From Torreya grandis (taxonomy: Eukaryota; Streptophyta; Pinopsida; Cupressales; Taxaceae), in NCBI GenBank assembly GCA_037957365.1, contig JARHVA010002685.1, forward strand, positions 850,001 to 914,000: a DNA stretch of 64,000 bases. Direction: 5' to 3'. A program made the position numbers and the translations under genes. This document shows, in pieces, positions 11,655 through 23,354 of this stretch. Each line of letters opens with the position of its first letter. Within the stretch, counting starts at the first letter, position 1. The notes under the pieces are model-generated. The model had not been told where the DNA came from, did no database searches, and saw only the letters and a program-made list of their open reading frames with translations.

Positions 11655-11998
11655 TGCTCTTTGAAGAATTTTCTCTAAAGTGTACCCTATTTCTCCATAA
11701 TCTTCAAACTGCACTTTGAAGAAAATTCTCTGAAGTGCACCTAGTTGACCCATTGGTGCACTTTGAAGAATTTTCTTTGAAGTGCACCCATTCTACCTGA
11801 ATATGATGTAGGCTAGAGAAAATTCTCTGGCCTACACCTAAACCTTGAAATTTTACCATCCCAACCTGTGTCATCTAGAGAATTTTATTTGGATTAAATA
11901 AAAGAGACATACCTTTGGTTTTGTTTGGATAATTTTATTTGGACTACACCTAATCCATTTAAACCTTATGTAGTTTGGACACAATTATCTGAACTACA
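11655..11998. repeat. Palindrome array, seven units in the 3' LTR of A
   Basis: Seven 30-bp inverted repeats at 11655, 11710, 11757, 11807, 11869, 11919 and 11969, with start-to-start spacing of 47-62 bp. Each has 14-bp arms around a 2-bp TT or AA centre. The inner part is close to AGAGAA/TTCTCT or GAAGAA/TTCTTT. The outer seven bases differ between units (TGCTCTT, TGCACTT, TGCACTT, TGTAGGC, TGTCATC, a decayed one, TGTAGTT), yet most remain complementary to their own far arm. Best units: 11807 (13 of 14 paired), 11757 (12 of 14), 11710 (11 of 14). The array ends about 65 bp before the long LTR reading frame. Confidence 0.85.
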
Positions 11999-12062
11999 TG
12001 ATGTGATTTACTACCCCTATGAAGTGATGTAGATTTTCTCTGCTCCTGCACATCTTCCCATT

Positions 12063-15000
12063 AGGTGAAAAATGTTAACTATGGAGGATTAAAATTATCT
12101 CTTGTAGTTGCTAAACCAATGCTAGATGATTCTCCTACTAAGAAAATAATGAAGTATAAATTTCAAGGAGTAGTTCCAATGTCTATAGTTGAAACTAATG
12201 TGGACCAAATCAGGGACATAGAAATTGGTCATGTATACATGATGGAGTTTTTATAGAGGATAAACAAAGATCCCATTAAACCATACATGAAGGCAATATT
12301 GGATAGTGTAATCCACTTGGTGGAAACATTCTTGGTTTTAGCACAAGATTCAAAGTTTGTCTTAATAGTTGCTACCCATTTTGACAAGCAAACTCGAATA
12401 GTTAAGGATGTAGATGGTGAAGTGGTCATCTAATTAGATGATGTAGACATTACCAAGAACTCATCCAAAGAACACTATGATAAGAATTCTAACAAATGCA
12501 AGAGGTACATCAACTCCCACTAGCTCAAGACTCTTCAACACTCCACTACTAAGTGCACCAAAAACATTATCATAGTGAATTTTTAGAGGAATTAGGGTGT
12601 TTAATCACTCTTCTAAGAAATGTTAAGAGGCTGCCCACATCAAATTTTTTTCAATAATGGATGTATCATTACATTTGGGTCATCAAGAGGGGTAAGCAGA
12701 AGATCTTCTAGGGAAAATAGAATCAATGATGCCATATGTCACCTAATATTTGAGGTGACTTCTTCTCTCAAGTTTGTCATGACTTCTTATTTGGTATATG
12801 CTTCATCTATCATGAAATATTTTCCAAGTTTAACTAGGGTTGGTGATATAAATCAAGTCCTTTCGTATGAGTATTATCCATAATTAACCCTAAAGGAGAG
12901 TATAAAACATTATAGAATAGTTAATGATGCCTTATTTTATAAGTTAATTTGTATTTTTGATAAATATACTAAGAAGAAGAGAGTTTTAAATAGATCATGG
13001 GAGCAAGTAAATAAGGTTGGTTGTATATTCTTGTAATTCCCAACCTTCACCTACATTAGGGTAGGGGGGTTTAATGAAAAACCTTATATACTACCTAGAT
13101 ATCTGAGTGACAAGTTGATTCTAATGGATATGTGTCTAAAAATGATGAGTGTACATAAGGAACAACTAGATAGCCATAAACTTGGTTTCAAATTTCTAAT
13201 CAGCATTGGCTGATATACATTGTCTACCACTCTAAAAGCTAGTATAATAGAAACTGAGCTATAATGTATTACTCTCAAAAGGTTCAAGAGTAGGGAAGAC
13301 TTTGACTAAAAAAATATGAAATAAAAGTTCAAAGGGAACTAAACTCATGTGCATAGAATAGAGGACATTTGGGTTGAGTGTAGAACAGAGGAAGATTTGA
13401 GAAATCTTGACTACAACTATCTCAATGTAGATCAAATTATTAATTTGAAATTGGCTCATGTTCCTGATAGAATGATAGATGATGGGAACACATTATATCC
13501 TCTTTGTGAGGGTAATAATATTTCTTATATTCTTCTTCCCTTGATTCAATGGTCAATAGAAGAATCTACTTCCATAAGAGATAAATTCCAACTCATTTTT
13601 GTAAAAACCAATACCTAGTTGGAAGGGAAGGATATCATATTGAAACCATTTAAGATTGGCTCAAAGGAAGAGTATGATGAAGAGACTTATAAAAAATGAG
13701 AGGAACTAAGGAAAAATAATAAAGATGTCCCCACCTCTACATAGAAGGTGAAGTTTGTTTTCAAAATCAAAGGTAAAGGTAAGGGCAAGGACACTGATAT
13801 AGAGAAAAATGTTCAAGAAAGTGTAGAGGAAAATCCTATCACAAGTGGAACATCCATGCAACCAATGAATTCTCAAATAGAGGTCTCTTAGGTAGTATCT
13901 TCCACTCTACCCTTGTCAGTCCTACTACACCAATTATTTATATAATACCTCTTCACATTGTTTTTCATCTCCTCTTTCACCCACTAGTGCCACACTTTTC
14001 TAAGTTCCTTCTCATAGCACACTAGACTAGGTATTTGGATCCCTTTTTAATTTTCCTAGTCCTTCAAAGTCATTAGAATCACCCACCAATCTATATTTTA
14101 CCTAGTAATACATTGATAAGTTCATGTCTACCTCATCTTCCAAATTGGCAACTCAAGTCTCATCCACTCTTGTGTCAAATGTGCCAATGGGAACCAAATT
14201 TTCTGCCATACCAACCCAAACTCTACCTATCATAACCACTACTCCATCAATATCCATTCCATTACCAGATACCTCCAATTTACCTTCCATTCCACTCACC
14301 TCACAAACCATTGATCTTCCCCTAACATCACAATCTTTGACATCATCTGCATAAGAAGATTCATCAACCCTTCCCGCTTGGCTAATGTCACAAACACCCA
14401 AGAGGAAGAAATAAGTTGTGTTTCTAGATGATTTCAAATTTAGTCAAATTGTGCCAATAAAGCCAAAAATAGAAAAAAGGACAAATAATATAAAGAGTGA
14501 TTTTTTATTTTGGTAATAAGTATGCCAAATTTTTGGTTCCTTTAGAAGGTAAAGGCATTGAAGATATCCAAGAATTTTACTATATAATAGGATGGATATA
14601 TCTTGGTAAGAAAACACACAAAAGTGTGAAAAAAGATATCTAGGTGGCAATTACATCTTTGCTTGAGAGATATGACAAGGACAAGGTGATGAAGGATCAA
14701 ATCAAAGCACAAGTAGAACAACTAACCTCAATTCTACTAAAGATCACTCAATATTTTAATCTAGTAGAGCCTGTTGGGAGTGAAGCCACTAAAAAATCAA
14801 TTCAATCGATAAAAAAGATTGGGTCATTAGGTTGGGTATTTAGTGCCTAGATAGAGAGGCTGTTAATGTAAGGTGCTCAATGGTTATGTTTTGCCATTGA
14901 AATTTTAAATAACTTGAGTGAAGTAAAAATATAAATGTATCAAACATTTGACACACTCTCTCAAGACTTGTAGTTAATAGATAATGATATTCACACATGG

Positions 15001-15534
15001 ATCCATCTATGCTAATTTAAGTTGGAACTTTTGGTTTAGAAAAAAGTGATTCCTAATAGGAATATGTTTGTAGAATATAGAGAGGCAGTGAAGAATAAGA
15101 AAAAATTTCTCCATAATCTAATTAAGGATCTTGAGGAAGCTTAGGACATGTGCAATGATAAGGGGTAGACCTTACAAACAAGATTGGATAATTTCCTTAC
15201 CAGATAAAAGATGACTCAAAAAATCCTTCTTGTTAAAATAATTGTTTAGGAGTTTAATTCTTTGGTTCACATAGAATTCAAGATAGGAACATTCACATTG
15301 GACTCCATTGAAAATTTGGTTGAATTCAAAGTAATAATGGATAAATTATAAATAATTTTGAATAAGAACAAGGACTTTCCATTCAACATAGTGGACTCCA
15401 TTACAAGAGTCCTCACCATCTCCAGAAATACATCTAGGCCAGATAAAAATGAGGTTCAAACAACCCTGAAGAGATATGAGGCACATCTAGAGAATAATAA
15501 AAAATAATAAATTCTTGTGTCTATGGACACTTAG
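12063..15534 (+). pseudogene. Decayed long coding region inside the 3' LTR, copy 2; family not recognised
   Basis: From 12065 to 13618 a single frame can be read for 518 codons. It is broken only by about 15 stop codons, nearly all TAA or TAG, and the other LTR has CAA at one of these sites (1448-1450 against TAA at 13262-13264). Motifs include FQGVVPMSIVETNVDQI, VATHFDKQTR, CIITFGSSRGVSRRSSREN, SLTRVGDINQVLSYEYYP, NLDYNYLNVDQIINLKLAHV and MIDDGNTLYPLCEG. After a frameshift come a Lys-rich stretch with FKIKGKGKGKD, a Ser/Thr/Pro-rich linker (14124-14354), and a helical Lys/Glu-rich tail with SLLERYDKDKVMKDQIKAQV (14644) and later YREAVKNKKK. The total is roughly 1150 codons. No catalytic motif or membrane signal is evident. 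Its place in U3, after pol, resembles that of retroviral accessory genes that overlap the 3' LTR. A captured host gene is another possibility. Confidence 0.65.
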
Positions 15535-15678
15535 TTTATTTTCATAAGTTTTCCATATGTAGTTTTGTTGTGTGTAATTTAGCCATAGGAAAAGTACATA
15601 GTTCTAAGTAAAATTGGACTCTATCAATAATAAGTGAAAGTAGTTATGTTTTTCCTATTTTTGTTCATAGTTCCTCTC

Positions 15679-15686
15679 TATAAATA
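15679..15686 (+). promoter_or_regulatory. LTR TATA box, 3' LTR of A
   Basis: TATAAATA in the same context as 3869-3876 of the 5' LTR, about 145 bp after the end of the LTR reading frame. Confidence 0.55.
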
Positions 15687-16458
15687 AGAGGATGCTCTTT
15701 TGTAAATTCAAGATCACCAGGGCTATAGAAGAGAAATGTTGTTGAATTAAAAAGTAATATTTAAACTTTGTATTTAAATTGTAAATATTGAATTCCATCA
15801 ATATAAGAAAATCAAGTGATATTTCAATCTTTGTTTTGGAATAAACTTGTGGTGTATTGTAAATGTTCTTATGTATTTTCCATTACATTTTTTTATGCTT
15901 TTGATTAGATTGTGGTGTGAATTTTCATAAAACAGAAGGTTCCAGGAAGCTGATTTTGAAGTCTTTTGAGCTTCAATATCATTAATAGGTTTGTGTTCAT
16001 TATTGTAAGTGGCTTACTATGGAGACTTTAGGCCTCAATTTTTTTTTGGTGATTTAATCTTTATTAGAAATAAGGTGAAGACTTTGGGCTGCACTTTATT
16101 CCATCCATTCATGTTACATTGTTGGTATTATTCTAGCTATTCTTACATCTAACTAATCTGAGTATCATTTATTATTGCTCCAACAAGTAATATTATGTTT
16201 TTATAGTGCATTGTAAGAAATGAAAGGACTTAAAGTATAAGTTTACAAGTTAACATCAATTCTGAAAAAATAAAATTAGATGATATGATAACACCCACTT
16301 TGATAAATTTAGTGTAAATAATTGTAAATAGTACTAGCTGTTTTAGTTAGCAATAAGAAGGAAGCCTCCCCTTTCCTCAAAGAGAGATTTTATCTCATCA
16401 CACTATGGTTGAAATTAACATTCTATTACCATTTTTTTGGTGCCAAAATATTCACCCA

Positions 16459-17796
16459 ATAATATGTACACAATTGTGTTATTTTTGAAAATATTATTAT
16501 CATAACAATGTAAAAGTGGGTGTTTGTATATATTTTAATGTTGTTTTGAAGAATTAAAATAAGTTATTTATGAGTTTTGAATACAGAACATATTAATATT
16601 TTTTTTAAATGGATTTTGTTATATATGTATAATATGAACAAATAATTAAGCCCATGTTATAATGATTATTTTGGGGATGAAATAACATTATAAGTTACTT
16701 GTGATTTGGGTAACTAATAGTTTAGATATGATCAATACCTAGATTTTATGTTATATTTAAGATTGTTTTATTATGTTTATTATTCTATAATAAACTAGAT
16801 GATATTGGATTTAATACATTAAATTTGATGGACTAAATGTGTGTATTTAATATTTATGTACTTAGCATATTTTTATCATCTAAAAGAAAATATTTTGAAT
16901 GAATCTATTGATTTTTATATTACTATATATTTTAATAAAATAGTGCATTCATGACTCTAAATAAGTAGTGGATGGATTCCACTGGCTTAATTAGCATCAT
17001 CAATGCAAGATGAAGTGTAATTTGATTGAGTAGTGTGTATGAAATTGACTAATCATATAGATCATTAATTATTGAAAACTTTGGCTAAAGTAATGTTTTA
17101 ATTAAAAATTTTCATTTCATATGTTGATATAATTTTCATAATTGTATGATATCATGTTAGAACAAATTTATTTATGATACACATTATGTATTAGATATGT
17201 ACAATGCATAGGTTCTAGTTTTTCACTTTAGATTCCTACACCATCATTAACTACCCATTTATGAATGGAGGTAAATCTCTTTGTTGGGAGATGGTGTGGG
17301 GGATATATGGTCTGTGATTGCTATGGAAAAGTTTTCAACTAATGCTCTCCCTCTCAGATGGGATACTATACTAGAGACTACACTTGAGATTATAGATTGA
17401 TACTTGAGTCGTGGAGACTCTTGATTCATGAAGACTCATGCTCCATGGAGATTTATATCATGTATTATTATTTGAGATATTATTTATTGCTAAAATCTAT
17501 AATACTTATTCATTATACTTCTACAATAGTGGTTATAATATTATATCAGCTATGGCTAAAATTGTACTATTTCATTAATGATTTAGATGTAGTATTTATT
17601 GATTTTTCAACATTATTCATGATTATTATATTTGTTCATGGTGATCCTTATCTAAGTGGATTAACTATAAACCTTATGGTTAACTAAATGAATGCAGTTA
17701 GTTAGACATCACTAATTATATTTTTCATGGTGAAATTTGTAAAATGAATATGTGAAAAATTACTATATTTTGATAAAACCCAATGGGGTTGTTACA
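16459..17796. other. AT-rich gap between A and the nested block
   Basis: No domain or convincing reading frame; the longest open stretch (17397-17687) is low-complexity and hydrophobic. A GGGGTTGTTACA near 17785-17796 looks like the 3' end of a plus-strand chromovirus LTR, so part of this may be another element. The left breakpoint of element C lies at its right edge. Confidence 0.4.
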
Positions 17797-19006
17797 TGGT
17801 TGCATGTTCATAATTCACACTAGGTTAAAAATATCAAAACAACACTACCCAATAAACTTTAATAACCCAATTAGGGTTTAAAATATAATAACTAATTTAT
17901 AAACTAAACACATCCAATTAATACATAGCCATGACCATTAGTAAAGCAACATAAAAATAATAAACCCTATAAATAATAATGAATATATCAAAATTTAATG
18001 GATAATTTATATCCACCACAGCTATGGTCAAGATGTATAATGGTTTCCATGTAATAATACAATAACTAAAATCCATCAAACTAGTTAGGGTTTCTAGATA
18101 TAAAAATAGTTTTATAGGTAAGAATATAATGCCTATGCTTATGTCTATAAAAAAAACTAGTTCACACCATTCAAACAACTAAAGAATACAACTTAGAATT
18201 AAAAACATCACTTATTTAGAATCTTGAAATTGACCATATAAGAGAGTTCCTTATTTTACAAGCTTCCAATTTACTACAAAGACCAATGTCAAAGCACACA
18301 CCAAAAATCCACATGATTCCACTAAAACTAGTTGAACCATATATCTAAAATGAACCCTATAAAAATTCTACTAAACTCCCACATGGCCAAAAAATTACAA
18401 GAATTAACTATAGTTCAAGCCTAAAAAAAATTCATGCACTAATTTTATGTTTATCTCACTTGGCCACCATACCCAACATTTTGATAGAGTCTCCCTAAAG
18501 TGTGGGGTTTCTTCGATAATCTAAAAATGACCAAAGAAATACCTAATAACCATTTAGAACTGTCTCAACCCAAATAAATTTATGGAATGATCCAATGCCA
18601 TGATCCTAAGGTCAACTGGTAAAAAAACAACCAACACTAATTCTAATTCATCAGGTGGGTCATGGTCCCAACATTACCTAATCCCAAAGCCAAGTCATAA
18701 TAAATAACAAATTCCAAAACATAATATAGTCATAACAAAGTCCCTCATTAAGACTCAAACTTGATAAAAAAAAACATTTTTGAATACCTTAAACTATATC
18801 AACAGTCAAAAATTGATATTTATTCATCAAAACAAATATGACCAAGACAAACATGCAAAATACTAAAAAGCCAACACATAACAAATTCAAATGTGAATAC
18901 AAGTGCAAATGAAATCTCAAATATGACAAGTTATTAAGTCAAATAAAAATGTAATGAATAAGAATGATTAAAATAGTGATATCAAATAGCTAATAACTAT
19001 CACAAG
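17797..19006 (-). repeat. 3' LTR of element C, distal part
   Basis: Matches about 51203-52397 in order and orientation (for example ACCCAATTAGGGTTT in both). Its partner continues without a break into 52410-52977, while here element B intervenes at 19006. It holds no reading frame of note. Similarity to the other copy stops near 17797. Confidence 0.7.
19002..19006. repeat. Target-site duplication of B, left
   Basis: ACAAG directly before the LTR start TGTAGACACC; identical to 28781-28785. Confidence 0.85.
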
Positions 19007-19740
19007 TGTAGACACCTAAATCACATTTAGTGTCGAAATGCACCTAAAACCTATCAATTATTCTTCTTAACATAATTCATGACATTTCCCTCTTCTTAAA
19101 TAATTGAATAAATCAAATTTAATTAATTATGCACACTTTTAATACATATATAATTATTCATGACATTTCCCTCTTTCACATTATTTTCCCTCACATTGTG
19201 AGTCATTCCAAACAAACCCACAACTTCCTCAGCCTCCTTTGAGTCATCCCTTGAGTTTCCAAAAAAATTGACTTATTTTTGGTGACTTAGTGAACCATTT
19301 CCATACTTCTCTCAACCATTTTAAATTGTCATCATCCTCATGGATGAGGATTCATTAGCCACCATAAATCATTTAGATCATTTAAAATATCCAAATAATC
19401 CTCTATCATTATATCTTCCTCTAGAAATATATAAATAAGCATGAAAACCATCATCCTGACTTATGCTAATGAAGTGTTATCAAAATCACAAGTGAATCCA
19501 AAGAGAATAAAATCTACCAAAGATTAATTTGCACCAAAACTCTACCCATTTTTACCTTGTATTAAAAGAGTGAGCATCCACATTTCAAAGAGATTATAGA
19601 ATCTACATCACAATGAAAGAAGCTCTTACAACCAAGATATAAGTGTGTGTATTTTTAGTTTGTATCTCTAGCTTAGTTTGAGATAGTTTAGATTAAAATT
19701 TCTTAGTTTAGTTTTATGATTCTATATTTTATTCAATACA
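19007..19740 (+). repeat. 5' LTR of element B (734 bp)
   Basis: Begins TG and ends CA. Matches 28019-28780, including GCACACTTTTAAT and TGGATGAGGA. Contains a TATA box (TATAAATA, 19430-19437) that is also present at 28456-28463. Confidence 0.85.
19430..19437 (+). promoter_or_regulatory. LTR TATA box of element B
   Basis: TATAAATAAGCATGAAAA occurs in both LTRs (here and 28456-28463), about 300 bp before the LTR end. Confidence 0.5.
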
Positions 19741-19743
19741 TTT

Positions 19744-19760
19744 TGGCATACATGGCGGGA
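19744..19760 (+). other. Primer-binding site candidate of element B
   Basis: TGGCATACATGGCGGGA starts three bases after the 5' LTR. It has the TGG start and GC-rich body expected; the matching tRNA is not identified. Confidence 0.45.
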
Positions 19761-19980
19761 CCATTCCCTCATATTTTTAATCTCACACTCATCATAATTG
19801 TATTTAGAAAGTGTTTTTCATTTGATTTTTGTTATTTTTATTTTGCATATGCATTTAATATTGGTCTTGTGAGTGTTGTTTGAAGTTACAGGTCATTTTA
19901 TATCATTTTCCAATCAATTGTAAATATTTTTTGCATAACTATGAATTTAGGGACTTTAAAAACAAAATTGTGAAGGTCAA

Positions 19981-20260
19981 TTGAGAAATCATCATTCTAA
20001 GTTGAAAAATCATCATTATGAGCTAAGTTGAGAAATCGTCATTCTAAGTTGAGAAATTATCATCTTGAGTTGATAAATCATCATTCTGAGTTGAAAAATA
20101 ATAATTCTAAGTTAATAAATATTTATTTTGAGTTGAAAAATCATCATTCTAAGTTGAGAAATTTTAATTCTAAGTTGAGTTGAGAAATCATCATTTTGAG
20201 TTGAGAAATCATCATTTTGAGTGGATAAATCATCATTTTGAGTTGAGGAATCATTGTTTT
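19981..20260 (+). repeat. 21-bp minisatellite in the leader of B
   Basis: About 13 tandem units near GTTGAGAAATCATCATTCTGA, with transitions and two small spacer insertions. The best kept are units 10 and 11 (near 20180-20223). Looser copies with AAATCATTGAAAT continue for another 250 bp. Confidence 0.85.
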
Positions 20261-21903
20261 AAACCATGAAAATGTTGAAATAAATTATGAAATCATTGAA
20301 ATTATATGTCAAATAATTTAAAAACTATGAAATCATCTTGTTTATTCTCTATATTTTCTATTTTGTGTAGGCCAATTATGAAATTATCATCTGAAACAAT
20401 GAAATTATCATTCTTAGAAGTGAAATTGTCATTTATCCTAGAAAAATCATTTCCACCCACTGTAAGATTATCATTATAGACTATGAAATAGTCAAATTTA
20501 TCTATGGATTTGGTAATTTTAATTTCAAAATTATTCTATAACTATGAGTTTGTCTATTCTATGTTTTCTTGCGCTCTATTTATTTCTTGTGGATAACCAT
20601 TTATAATTTTGATTTTTTGTTTCACTATGTAAATATCATTTTTTAATAGAGGGTAGTTTTATGGTTTTTATTTACTTCATTTTAGGTTTCCTTTACTCCA
20701 AATCAAAACAAACACTCTAACTAATTGTTTGTAGAATGCTTGTTGAAGAAAATAAGAAAAAAAGGCTAAAATAAAAACCAATTTCTTTTATTTTGCTAGT
20801 AACTTTTCAATTCATTTTTTAAGTTTCTAGTAATTATATCACATTTATTTTGGATTTAATTATTTAATTTTATCATTCTATTTAAATTGTGAACTTGTGT
20901 ATGCTCTTCCCTTGGTGTCACATTGGTAATAATACTTGGGAATAAAAAATAATTTCATAATTTTCTGTGTTACCCAAGTTATGTTTGCATATTATATTTC
21001 CTTGGCATCACATTGATGTCAATACTTGGAAATAAAAAGTAGACACTAAGTTTTTATTTATTTTTCTAGGGGATTATTGATTGTGAATTTCACCACCACA
21101 TAGTAGGCTAAACCTCGTACACCAATGGGGTATATAAATCAAAATACAACTATTTCAATTGCCTAAGTAGTTATGTGTTTTAAACACACCATGAAGTGAG
21201 GAAATTTCATTATCCAATACCCATGATTTTTGTAATTGCATTGAAATACAATATTTCTAATTGTCTACACATTGAAACTCCTACAACTATGTTGGGCACT
21301 TTGGGATAAGACCCAATAGTGTTCATCCACACTATCTATTTCTTTCATAGAATCAAGCCTCAGCATATTCAGAGTTATATCAGAGTACTCACCTTAAATA
21401 ATCTTGTTCAAACCTTAAGAATAGGAAAACCTATTTCATCATTCAACACTAGTGCATCAATTAGTAGTTATCACTAAGAAGCAACCTTACACACACCCTC
21501 AAAACTAAACTCAGTTGGCCATGAGAATGATAGGATCCTCCATGGTTAGTGCCTTAAAATATTAGGCTATGATTGAGATCATGAACAAGTGACTTTGGAA
21601 GGTGCAAACATTATTCATGGCCCTTATCCTAGTTTTTCACCTTTTATGTGTAATTGCTTGACTGTTTAAACTAAGACTTTATTTATTATTTCCTTGTGAT
21701 TTACCACATGTTTCATTATCCTTGATTGAAAATTAATTTAATTTGAATATTAAATTTATCAAACATCTTAAAACTAAACTTGACTAAAATCTCAAAAGAA
21801 TTTAGTTAGTAATCAAACTTTTAGTCACTTTGGTATTTTGCTTTACTAGTGTATAGTTTAAAGTCCAGTCTTTCCCTTAGTAACATCACCCATTATAAGG
21901 CAC
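20261..21903. other. Leader region of B without recognised features
   Basis: AT-rich sequence between the minisatellite and the gag-like region. No domain or structured repeat is evident beyond weak echoes of the minisatellite unit. Confidence 0.4.
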
Positions 21904-23119
21904 ATGGCTATGTTGAATAATACATTAATCAATCTAGTCACAAATCCAAATGTAAATAATCCTTGTCTTAACCTAGGGTTCTATCCAACCAATTTTGATT
22001 CAAACACATATTTGAATCAACATCAAATCAATCATCCAAAAAATCTATATCAAAGTTTTAATGCCATCAAAAACTCACCGACCAATCATCCAATAAATCC
22101 AAATCCAAGTTTGAATATGCATTCAACCTCACCCATCATTAATCAAATCCAAAATTGAATGGTCATTCAAGTTTACCAATAGACCAATCCAACCAAACAT
22201 TAATCAATCAATTTCAAACTTGAATGCTCATTCATGTTTAATCATTGATCAACATCCAAATTTTACTTTTGGGACAATATCAAATCAGTTTTTAGTGTTT
22301 GCTAATAAAAATTATTTGAATTATTTTATAAGTTCCACTCCACCATTAAATCAAAAGTCACCAATCACAAATAAAAATACATTCATAGATCCATCTAGTT
22401 CCAACCTTAGCATCAACTTAAATAAAAAATTTGGTTTACCTTCATCACCACTTTCAAATATTTATTTGAACCAAAACCCATTTATAAATCAAACCTCAAT
22501 TAAATAAAATATAAATATATTCCATGCAAATTAATCTTTCAAATCTTACACCCATAAAAACCAATCTTTCCAAATTAATCAAAATCAACAATTTGATTTT
22601 ACATCCAACCCATTCCCAAATATGAACCACACTACATTAGGTCCACATTTGTTCACAAACCCAACAAATTCAAATCTGATTAACTTCACAATTCCAAATC
22701 ACCAATTAAAAATGAATCTATCGACATCAAGTCCATCAACCTTCACAAATACATCAAATCCAAACTTTTTCACAAATCCATATAACTTTACAATTCTACC
22801 AAATCTAAAAACTTTCACCTTCAACACAGATCCAATAAATCCATCCTTCCTAGATCAAGCTACCTCTTTAGCCCACTTCATTATTAGGGAATCCCAAAAC
22901 ATTCCACATCAACATCATCCTATCACTAGTGACCCTATTTTACAAAATCAACCAATTCTCCCATCCACTTGTTATAGTATTAATTCCAACATCCCTCATT
23001 ACACTAGTAAAGGGAATCCAATTCTAGTACCCCTACCATATAGTATCACTCCAACCCCAAAACTAAAACAAATGCAAAACTCCCAACCTATCAACAACAT
23101 TATTGTGCCTATTAAGTGA
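21904..23119 (+). pseudogene. Asn/Pro/Ser-rich gag-like region of B
   Basis: Three open stretches in two frames (21904-22158, 22220-22507, 22622-23119) give a polypeptide dominated by Asn, Pro, Ser, Thr and Ile with repeated NPN, NHP and FTNP-like strings. Such low-complexity N-terminal regions occur in front of gag in Tat-like elements. No W-F-type capsid motif is visible, so this is called by position and by the zinc-knuckle relic downstream. A chance product of a CCAAAT-rich repeat is the alternative. Confidence 0.4.
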
Positions 23120-23240
23120 AAATTCACTTATTTATGGGAACCTTATGATGTATTATTTAAAAAATTAGTTGCTACAAACTTATTCATATTTCCAAGCACC
23201 AAATACTTTGTAACAATGTCCCAAAACTTGAGTGGTATAG

Positions 23241-23340
23241 ACCTAACAAATATTATAATTATCACAAAATTGAAGATCATTCCAAAAACCATTGTAAGAG
23301 ACTAAAGCATTATATTCTGACAAAGGGTAAATAAAGGTAG
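23241..23340 (+). pseudogene. Zinc-knuckle relic at the end of B's gag
   Basis: The frame reads PNKYYNYHKIEDHSKNHC followed by KRLKHYILTKGK. It resembles the C-x-FH-x(3)-GH-x(4)-C..LK knuckle of Tat gag proteins, with the first Cys changed to Tyr and the Gly before His to Asp. It would bind element RNA. Confidence 0.5.
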
Positions 23341-23354
23341 ATCCAAGTATATCC

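Larger units (their letters stand above)
1..16458 (+). mobile_element. Element A: giant Tat-like Ty3/gypsy LTR retrotransposon, 5' end outside the window
   Basis: Positions 1-4650 and about 11856-16458 are diverged copies of one sequence in the same orientation. They part company just after a shared TTCACCCA. After the first copy comes a primer-binding-site-like sequence (4659-4676), and after the second comes unrelated DNA, as expected for 5' and 3' LTRs. Between them lie gag, protease, an RNase H-like domain, reverse transcriptase, RNase H and integrase in that order, then a G-rich polypurine tract at 11142-11150. If the 3' LTR starts at 11151, the element is about 17.2 kb and roughly 705 bp of the 5' LTR lie left of the window. 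Every domain is broken by stops or frameshifts. LTRs above 5 kb and a PBS of the TGGCGACTCC type are known from Ogre/Tat elements. The target-site duplication cannot be tested because the left end is missing. Confidence 0.85.
11151..16458 (+). repeat. 3' LTR of element A (about 5.3 kb)
   Basis: Its right 4.6 kb match the 5' LTR. The first 700 bp have no partner because the window cuts the 5' copy. In order it holds an AT-rich stretch, a seven-unit palindrome array (11655-11998), a long decayed reading frame (12063-15534), a TATA box (15679-15686) and a tail ending TTCACCCA at 16458. Confidence 0.8.

Noticed and set aside
11655..11998. CRISPR-like array (30-bp palindromic repeats with short spacers)
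   Set aside because: The repeats differ in their outer arms, the spacers are themselves repeat-like and present in both LTRs, and the context is a plant LTR retrotransposon.
17397..17687. 96-codon hydrophobic open stretch
   Set aside because: Low-complexity Ile/Leu/Tyr-rich translation of AT-rich DNA, with no homologous copy or start context.
17809..17813. CATAA as target duplication of C (also at 52978-52982)
   Set aside because: Similarity between the two LTR copies continues left past this point to about 17797, so CATAA lies inside the repeat and the match is probably chance.
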